This document shows, one piece after another, positions 63,568 through 64,000 of a stretch of DNA of 64,000 nucleotides. Where the stretch lies: assembly GCA_037178625.1 (NCBI GenBank), contig CM074139.1:1426001-1490000 (forward strand), in the 5' to 3' direction. Within the stretch, counting starts at the first letter, position 1. Every line of letters starts with the position of its first letter. This stretch comes from Skeletonema tropicum. Taxonomy: Eukaryota; Bacillariophyta; Thalassiosirophyceae; Thalassiosirales; Thalassiosiraceae. The notes below the pieces were generated by a model. The model saw nothing but the letters and a program-made list of their open reading frames with translations. It had not been told where the DNA came from and did not search any database. The translations under genes and the position numbers were made by a program.

Positions 63568-64000
63568 TCACAGGGACAGGGTATAGAAAGGCGAAGTGTC
63601 AAATCCATTTCGGTCAAGATTCCTCAATTTTGCTCTACGGGCGGGAGAAGGCAGGTTCTTTCGGTGCAATAGCTTTACCCTCTTCACCGTGTCACTGGTA
63701 TTGACTTGCAGCTTCGGCTTCGATACATGACTGCGCTCGTCTTTGTATCTGGGTGGCGATGGGGCACTCTGCTTTTGACTTAGCTCGTCAACAGTGATAC
63801 CGGTATCGGTGAAATGGAATCCCTTCTCGCGATACTGCTTTTGATTGAGCTCATCAACAGTGATATCGGTGAAATGGAATCCTCTCTTGTTGTACTTTAC
63901 TACACGCTGCGAAATCTTGACTAGCATATTGTGAAGGATAATGCAGTATTTCACACTAAGTTCTGGCTCATCAATGGACATCGGTGAGAAGATCCCATCT
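63568..64000 (-). CDS. C-terminal part of an unknown protein, possibly a Harbinger-type transposase end (runs off window)
   Basis: The frame is open to the right edge, so the 5' part is missing; 137 codons follow the internal ATG at 63981. The motif VKYCIILHNMLVK resembles the final helix of PIF/Harbinger and related plant-transposon proteins (A-x-x-LHN-x-[IL]). Downstream is an imperfect duplication: KRGFHFTDITVDELNQKQ and EKGFHFTDTGITVDELSQKQ. The last 60 residues are basic. No catalytic residues fall inside the window, so the call is tentative. Confidence 0.4.
   Translation of the reverse strand, partial: DGIFSPMSIDEPELSVKYCIILHNMLVKISQRVVKYNKRGFHFTDITVDELNQKQYREKGFHFTDTGITVDELSQKQSAPSPPRYKDERSHVSKPKLQVNTSDTVKRVKLLHRKNLPSPARRAKLRNLDRNGFDTSPFYTLSL

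Noticed and set aside
1..64000. CRISPR arrays, bacterial operons, ribosomal RNA
   Set aside because: Introns and gene style are eukaryotic; no regularly spaced short direct repeats with unique spacers and no rRNA-like sequence were seen.

Overview
The window is a nuclear segment of a unicellular stramenopile alga, most likely a diatom. This is inferred from gene style, not from a search. The reasons are short GT-AG introns (about 75-140 bases), two tandem cyclins of the kind expanded in diatoms, secreted proteins with Thr/Pro-rich stalks and Ser/Lys-rich (silaffin-like) tails, and N-terminal leaders with an aromatic residue near the predicted cleavage site, as used for import into complex plastids. 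Genes are dense, lie on both strands and mostly have one to three exons; there is no operon structure.

Layout. 1-17 kb: end of a membrane protein gene, two tandem cyclins, translation factor eIF3f, a TAZ zinc-finger protein, a membrane-anchored kinase-like protein, a 1556-residue thioredoxin/coiled-coil protein, and alpha/beta-hydrolase copy A. 17-25 kb: a transposon-rich block. A 3.7-kb DNA transposon (18902-22587) with 15-bp inverted ends sits inside a dead hydrolase copy (B), and a third copy (C) follows with a 5-bp frameshifting duplication. 25-28.7 kb: a TTAA-bounded non-autonomous element and two adjacent tandem arrays with about 175-bp and 187-bp periods. 28.8-31 kb: a very recent 724-bp tandem duplication of the 5' part of a SlyD/FKBP-like-MsrA fusion gene. 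31-42.8 kb: a cell-surface/secretory block with three secreted proteins with stalks and hydrophobic C-tails (one FAS1, one RCC1-like), two glycosyltransferases (GT31-like and GT32-like), a SnoaL/NTF2-like protein and a putative plastid STI1 protein. 43-49.3 kb: Myb-SHAQK/Tudor-like regulator, small membrane protein, four-C2 copine-related protein. 49.3-53.8 kb: gene-poor and full of miniature transposons. 53.8-64 kb: UBL-Smr protein, Sec14-like protein, two overlapping ORFs of probable transposon origin, dUTPase, a MORN protein, ribonucleotide reductase small subunit, and a possible transposase fragment at the right edge.

Functional links that can be inferred: the cyclins and the dUTPase/RNR pair belong to S-phase and dNTP supply; the 31-42 kb block is consistent with cell-wall proteins and their glycosylation. 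The most unusual object is the 3.7-kb element. It carries a long transposase gene (degenerate THAP-like N-terminus, coiled coil, HTH, DDE domain) broken by one stop codon, and divergently a two-exon gene whose first exon resembles the N-terminal motif of XPG/FEN nucleases. Because it interrupts a gene whose paralogues lie on both sides, the empty site can be read within this window.
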